NCBI GenBank assembly: GCA_001414485.1
Contig: LLEY01000032.1
Coordinates: 310,001 to 374,000, forward strand
Reading direction: 5' to 3'
DNA length: 64,000 nucleotides
Origin: Calycina herbarum
Lineage: Eukaryota; Ascomycota; Leotiomycetes; Helotiales; Pezizellaceae
Part shown: positions 58,262 to 64,000 of the stretch, piece by piece
Numbering within the stretch: position 1 is the first letter of the stretch
How the letters are laid out: each line of letters opens with the position of its first letter
The notes under the pieces: generated by a model
What the model saw: the letters and a program-made list of their open reading frames with translations, nothing else
Database searches by the model: none
Told to the model about the DNA's origin: nothing
Translations under genes and position numbers: made by a program

Positions 58262-59816
58262 ATGTTGACCCTAACCCCCAAAATATATATCGCTCTCCTA
58301 AGTTTCCCCCTCGTAGTTCTTTCAAATGTTATCAACACAACCCCATCAACAAACGTAAACCACAGCTCCATAATCACAACCCGAGGTGACCACCTCCCCG
58401 ACTTCAGTTTCAGCGGCTACCACTCCTCCGAAAACCCTCCCCTCCGCACCCCCAACCCACACCCTAACCCCCTCGCAAGGCGACCAAACAGTCAAAATCC
58501 AAGAAACACTAGACAAGATTTCTTCCACAGGAGGTGGTGGTGGGATCCTCGCTCTCTCCTCGGGAACCTTCGACCTCCTCGGTCCGCTAAGAATAGGGAA
58601 TAACACTATACTCCGCGGTGCCGGGATGGGGAAGACGATTTTGACAACTAAGAATGGATCGACGAGTTTGATTACTATGGGTACTGGCGAGGGGAAGGCG
58701 GGACTTGGGGTGGGTGTTGGGATTGTGGATGGGTATGTGCCGATTGGAGCGACACTGTTTAGTGTGAAGACGACGGCTGGGTTGGTGGTTGGGGGGGATG
58801 TTTATGTACAGAGGGGTGTGACTCCGGAGTGGGTGAGGGCTAATGGGATGAGTGATTTGGTGAGAGATGGGAAGGCACAGGTATGGCTTGAGGTAAGTTC
58901 CCTATTCCTTCGCGAAAAGAAAAAAAGAATAGATAGCACTAATAATGACCAGGACGGCCATACAGGCGCAAAAGCAAAAGAAGTAATCCAACCACGGAAA
59001 ATAGTCAACATCTCTGGCAATATCATCACAATCGACATCCCACTAACCGATGCCCTCGACTCACTCTACATGTCCCCCCTCCTCATCCCCTACACTCCCC
59101 CAGCCAGCTCAAGCGAAATGGGCCTCGAGAATCTCAGCATAACCCTCTCCCCAACCTGCTCCGGAAAAATCCTAACCGATGTCTTCTGTCAAAGAGCAGC
59201 ACTAACTATCCTACCATGGAGCACCAACTCCTTCGCCCACTCCCTAAACATAACAGGCTACCACTCCTTCATAACCGTCTCCCTAAATACCTCCCGTCAC
59301 ACCCTATCGAACATCTCCATGCACCGCGACGGACCCACAAACAACGGCGCCGGCTACGCAGGCGGAATCGCCATTTCAGGAACCCAAATCCTCGTCTCAG
59401 ACTGCTCTGCCTATGGGGAGCTAAATGCGAAATTCTACGCCATCTGGACGACAACATTAACACCCGGTCCAAACGCCGTTCTCCGTTTCTTTTCTCAACA
59501 AGCTTCTTTCATCATACAACCTCACATGCGATGGGCGCATGGTTTTCTGGTAGATAATTCGACGACGCCGTTGGAGTTTAGGAATCGTGATACGGCGGGG
59601 AGTGGACATGGGTGGGCGATAAGTGGTGGTGTGAGATGGAATGTGAAGGGGAAGTTTGATTTGAGGGTTGAGAGTCCACCGCTGGGTGTTCATTGGTGTG
59701 TTGGATGTGAAGGGGAGGAGCAGATGGGGTCGAATGGGACGTTTGTGGAGTATGGGAGGGAGGTCAGTCCTGTGAGTTTGTTTGAGGCGCAACTTGCTGC
59801 GAGAAGGGGTAGATGA
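58262..59816 (+). CDS. secreted pectin-lyase-fold (right-handed beta-helix) protein, apparent N-terminal frameshift
   Basis: A signal peptide (MLTLTPKIYIALLSFPLVVL) is followed by DHLPDFSFSGYHSSEN. Then the frame appears to slip by one base in the C/T-rich stretch at about 58430-58445, continuing as LPSAPPTHTLTPSQGDQTVK and QETLDKISSTGGGGGILALS, then GTFDLLGPLRIGNNTILRGA. These last elements are the first coils of a parallel beta-helix. An intron at 58893-58952 (60 bases, no stop) splits VWLE from DGHTGAK. Later coils include ENLSITLSPTCSGK, NNGAGYAGGIAISGT and SGHGWAISGGVRWN. Total length, allowing for one extra base, is about 497 residues. It is probably an extracellular polysaccharide lyase or hydrolase; the exact family and substrate are not readable. 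If the slip is real the gene is inactive, or is translated only from an internal start without a signal peptide. Confidence 0.76.
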
Positions 59817-62800
59817 ATATAGCTTTCTTCAATAGAAATGTTAATTTTGGAATGAAGAACTAAGTGGCAATTTTCAAGGAGAGATTGTGAAGCTTAATAG
59901 ATAAGTTTGTCCTTCGTGATCTGCTCTCATTCGCCGCTTTTTCCTTGATAAAAGTGTGATGACGAGAGACCAAAAGACAAGTGAAATTCCGAGAACGAGA
60001 AACATTGCGTGAAATGTTTCAATAATACAAGTAAGGAAAGTGGGCAGTACTCTGTGAACACCTAATTTGACTCCGGGTGTACTGTATAAAACGGTCTCGG
60101 ACAATCAAGGCCGAGAAGATCTAGAAGAATTGGAATTTTGGCTCCTCGATTCTTCTAAAAGCTCTCGCATGATATTCGTAATTATTGGAAATAAACTCAA
60201 GTTCAAGTAATGAGAAATAGGGTGTTCATAGAGCAACGCTCATTTCTCTGACGCTTTGAAAAGAGGAAGAGAGGAATCTCGGATGGTGTTTCCCATCTAT
60301 GAGCCGATTTCCGGTCCGAGAATCTAGCGTTCTTGGACCGCAATCAAGTTCTCAGCCCGCAGTTATCACGAGTGCTTTGAAGTTACTTAACCCGACACTT
60401 GCCTTTCCACTCATACCTCTAAACCAAGTATTCTTAAAGCCGACATAGTCACGTCCTCGGAAACAAGCGCCGTAAGCAATTCGCCCCGTGACGAACACAC
60501 CCGTTTCAAGAAAACAAATAAAAGCCTCAATCGACTCAATTGAACGAATCGAAACACAACTCGGGGTGACCGAGAGCTCTCCTATGAATCGCCTGGATGA
60601 AAAAAGCAGGAACGTGACGCTTTCCAACAGTTGGTGGGATTGCGGCGTCGAACGGCAAGCCAACATGGTGCGATTTTGACGCTAGTACAACCTCATTTGT
60701 CCAATTGAATTTGATCTGCAACTCCTGGGGTTTGTTGGAATCCTAGTAAATTTGTTAATGTCAAACAAACCTGCTCTGCTCTTTTAACTCCGGACTCCGC
60801 AAGTCACGAAGAAGGAGAAAAGTGGTGACTGGTGGTTGCTGCCTCGTGACCTGAAGACAAGGATGTGATGGGGGAGGGCAGGGAAGCAGACTTGGATGAT
60901 TTTTCTTTACCGAAGTCGGGGAAGAGCAAGTTGCAGACACGATGGTGCAGATGCAGCATCTTTCTTCCAAGCCGCCCTCTGGCAGCTGCAAAGGGCTCGA
61001 TGGAGAGATGTTGTTGCATGGAGAGTATATTGCACTTTACTCTCCCAATTCTTGGTTTTTTTTGATAAGAGTCGTTGTCTTTTCTGGATATCTCACATCT
61101 CAAATGATGCGAAATACGGAGTATTCAAGCTTCGCTCAGGTCTCTACCGAGGGTAGATGGGAGAAACAAAACATCCGATTTCTGAACCCACTCGTTCTCG
61201 ACGGGGTTCTTGCCGGCCGATGAGGCAAAGCTTTCGTTTGACGCGGCCCATTTTTCTTCTGGAGCTTCGGCCATGGTGAACGAACGATGATGACAGGGAA
61301 AGGGCCGTCAGCTGCAGTGCCAAGCGATACGATCCTCCAATGAAAACCGGAACTGGAAGTGCTCTCTTCTCGCCGGCGGTAGACGGTGAACGATGAAGCC
61401 CAAGATGTTCGAAAAGAAGGATGAAAAATGGGATGTCAAGGGTTTTGAAAATTATCAAGTGATGAGGGAAGGAACCACTTGTTTTATTAGGCAACCACAT
61501 AAAGATATATAAAGTCTAAAACAGCTGTTCTTGACTCGGCTGGGGCTCTCGAAGATGGGGGGGGGAATAATGGAGGGGAATCTGGAGGAGCATTTTGCTT
61601 GGAGAAAAAGCGGGAAGGAGAAGGCGGGGAATCGACTCTGGGCTTGTCTTGGTTCTGGGGGAGCTCGGGGCGGGGTACACCAATTTTTTTCTGTGGGGAT
61701 GGAAAAACGGCGCTGACCCAGTGGAGTCAATAGAGTGCCCAGGCTCGCTAGGGTGCTTCATTCCAACTGTTTTAGTGAACGACGACGCTGAAAAACTTGG
61801 AAAGAGCGACCTGAACCCGCTGAAAAGGGTGAAAGATAAAGTCCATTGAGCCGAGCAAAAGTCGAGATAAGATGGTTCCACAGGTCATCTGGATGAAGGA
61901 TTCAGTGCATCGGGCGACCAGTTTCAGGCAACGAGAGGGACGTCGTGCCGAAGCTTTTCTGGCTCAAAGAGGCTGGTATCACGGCTTCCGTGGTGTCACA
62001 GCATGTACGCACGCCGCAACCATTACCACCGAGTACTGTACTGTATCACAGTATCCAACTCAGCTACGGAGCACATCCTCTAGAGAGCATATGATAGCAG
62101 TCTAAAATAGTCGGCGGTAATGAAATCACAGACTATTTTAATTGTCGGGATTGTCGCTTTGTGAAGGCTTTGGGTTGTTCAAATCCTTCTTGTATGGAGT
62201 CCCGTCTGGGAGACCTTCTCCAGCCCTTCTCCACACGGGGAAAAGATCGGCTGGAGGCGGGAGCCACTTCAGGGGAGGTCAATTCTCGGCCAAACGCCAC
62301 TACCGGCCGCCACCAGCTTATCCTGACCACCGTCTCACTGAAGCCTACTGAAGACCACTAAAGACCACTGTTTGCGAAGCCCAATGCGAAAGGCTGGCGC
62401 TAAAGCAGATAATCAACTGATTATTTCACCACGATGGGAACCTGATGAGATCCGAGCCCTGACCTTCTGCGCGCTTGCCAGTTGATCTCGTGGCACCTGG
62501 GGAGTTAAATTGGGATATTCTCGAGTACAGGGAGCCTGGAGTTGGGATTGATTACTGGGAAGTACCCTTCCCATCCTCGCGTACCAATCTTACTGTACTG
62601 TACTGTACCTTACTGCACCTTACCGGAGAGACAATACTCTGCAAATTTCGAGAATCGAGATGTCAGTAAGCTGAAGTCGCCGTTTCTTTTCTGCTCTCTT
62701 CGACTTTGGCCACCGCCAATTGCCACCGTCATCACTTAATCTGTACCCTCCCGTATTGCTGACGTAGAGTACACCACAAATGGCTCTATTTTCCTCTACT

Positions 62801-63650
62801 CGGTCAAATTGTGCGCAAAGACGTTATCGGCTTCCCCACCGTGGTTGAGCAACGACTTTGCTGGTTGGTGCTATCTCGCGAGCTGGGCAAGCTAAACAGC
62901 TTGGTGCCATTGGGGAATGCTGGGAGGTGCAGATTCTTCCCCGAAAAGGTCGCGGTCCGTTGTGGTGGTTGCGCCTTGGGGGTCTTGGTCCGAGGGAGCT
63001 CCAGGATTCCAAGCCGCCTCAAGCATCCACATCAACAAGCATGGTCAAGCATGGTCAAGCACCTCCGTCCAACTGCCATCGTCATTGCACCACCATCTCC
63101 ATCCCTCGGCGGCCTTGGCAGTGAACTCGATGAGATTTGAAGGGTCGAGTGCGTAAAAGTCAGCGAACAAACATTGATGGAAGCTGGATACTAGGACACC
63201 GCGCCAGATGCATGGCCCAAGGCAGAGAGCAGAGAGCAGAGAAGACCAAAGTTGTTGCCTAACGAGTAAGCAGTTGCGGGAATGGAATTGGGATCAACCC
63301 TCTGTGATCGGGCGAACAAAGTCTGAAAAAAGATAGATGGTGAGAATTGAGGTTCAACTCGAAGGATCATGAAAGTGGATTCTCCTTCGAGTCTGTTAGT
63401 GGCTCCCTCGGCTGCGTCCCTGGGGATTCTGGGGATTCTGGAGGTGTCGAGGTGTCGGGGTCCTGGTTATGGGGAAAACGAGTCTACTGTAGCGTGAATG
63501 GTTCATGGCACAAATGACCCTTGATTCTCCCTCGTCTTGTTGGCTTAATCCACAATTAAAGTGGATCATGTCCCATGCACTTGCTATTGTTGATCGGCCA
63601 TTCACTCGTTCGTTGCACGAGCTTCCAAGCTCTCGCTCCCCCTCCTGCAG
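59817..63650. other. long intergenic region, no gene recognised
   Basis: Nearly 4 kb without a supportable gene. The open frame 59874-60104 on the minus strand encodes one possible membrane helix but has no ATG. Frames at 60352-60740, 61455-61881 and 62811-63156 overlap in several phases and lack domains. Short tandem words occur at 62593-62620 (TACTG) and 63037-63062 (AAGCATGGTC). Such a long spacer upstream of a transporter could hold distal regulatory sites. Confidence 0.4.
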
Positions 63651-63659
63651 TCTGCAGTC

Positions 63660-63767
63660 TCCCTGGGAACACTTATAATAACCGTCTTCCCTCCCCTCCC
63701 ACACCTTCGTCACACCCTTCATCCGCCAAACCACCCCGCGAATTGCCTTCCTAACGCAACCGCAAAC
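63660..63767 (+). promoter_or_regulatory. putative core promoter and CT-rich leader of the transporter gene
   Basis: ACTTATAATAACC at about 63670 resembles a TATA element and is followed by a pyrimidine-rich stretch (CTTCCCTCCCCTCCCAC) running towards the ATG at 63768. Confidence 0.4.
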
Positions 63768-64000
63768 ATGGACGATCCAGTATCAATTACTACTGACACC
63801 AAGTCCGTTCCCGTTCACTAGTATGTATCCATCTCCATGCTGTGCTACAGCTATCATGTACTGACTTTTACACAGTGGTGATAGCGAGAAGGCTCCCGCC
63901 GCCGGTCACATCAACTTGAACGAGAATCTGGGAGCAAAGTAAGCCTATAGCCCTGAGATTTAAAATTCGCAATTCCTAGCGGGCAGTTACATCAGTGCCT
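63768..64000 (+). CDS. N-terminus of a probable MFS (sugar) transporter, cut by the window edge
   Basis: Exons 63768-63820 and 63876-63938 are visible and in phase; the next intron begins with GTAAGC at 63939 and the rest lies outside the window. The readable N-terminus is MDDPVSITTDTKSVPVHY followed by GDSEKAPAAGHINLNENLGA then K. The pattern INLNEN(L/V)(G/S)AK close to the start is one I associate with the cytoplasmic tail of a group of fungal MFS sugar transporters. The identification is from memory of the family and only about 39 residues are available. Confidence 0.5.

Noticed and set aside
59874..60104. 76-codon minus-strand frame with one hydrophobic segment
   Set aside because: It starts at TTG with no ATG in a suitable place, and a single hydrophobic run is weak evidence.

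Overview
The window is nuclear DNA from a filamentous ascomycete. Genes are split by many short GT-AG introns (mostly 47-75 bases) and the proteins are fungal: a Zn2Cys6 regulator, 2EXR proteins, a PTH11-type rhodopsin, a DUF3176 protein and a DUF7580 protein. The overall look suits a Leotiomycete/Helotiales plant associate or saprobe; that placement is inference. I joined exons by hand and checked reading phase at every junction. No rRNA, tRNA, CRISPR or intact transposon was recognised.

Layout. 0.8-2.6 kb: NEDD8-activating enzyme regulatory subunit (ULA1). 2.6-8 kb: no gene, but a nested foldback element near 4.1 kb. 8-10.5 kb: a Zn2Cys6 transcription factor on the minus strand. 10.5-16.9 kb: gene-poor, with one doubtful decayed gene at 15.3-16.1 kb. 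16.9-17.9 kb: peroxisomal enoyl-CoA hydratase/isomerase ending in SKL. 19.5-20.7 kb: secreted GH6 cellulase. 21.4-27.0 kb: two hydrophilic His/Glu-rich stress/allergen-like proteins that share a motif, with a putative myristoylated Ser/Pro-rich protein between them. 27.7-30.6 kb: S1/P1 nuclease (8 exons, one of 12 bases) and a LysM/transglycosylase-like protein. 31.5-31.7 kb: a degenerate 22-bp minisatellite. 32.3-33.8 kb: secreted M24 metallopeptidase. 33.9-42.5 kb: 2EXR protein, MFS transporter, APC permease and PTH11-type receptor. 43-47 kb: a fungal protein of unknown function and an SDR dehydrogenase. 47.0-48.2 kb: a second 2EXR protein.

The most unusual part is 48.7-54.1 kb. It holds a nucleoside-phosphorylase-domain protein with a Gly/Asn/Ser-rich tail, a DUF7580 protein and a multi-zinc-finger protein, all families often linked to fungal NLR-type self/non-self recognition. 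The first two each contain one apparent frameshift. Two further genes (43.2 and 58.4 kb) also have single apparent frameshifts, so this half of the window either carries several recent pseudogenes or has assembly indels.

Beyond these come a DUF3176 membrane protein flanked by related AT-rich repeats, a secreted beta-helix (pectin-lyase-fold) protein, about 4 kb without genes, and the first exons of a probable MFS sugar transporter at the right edge. Secreted hydrolases (GH6, S1 nuclease, M24 peptidase, beta-helix protein) and transporters fit a plant-biomass or plant-interaction lifestyle. The genes do not form one obvious metabolic cluster.
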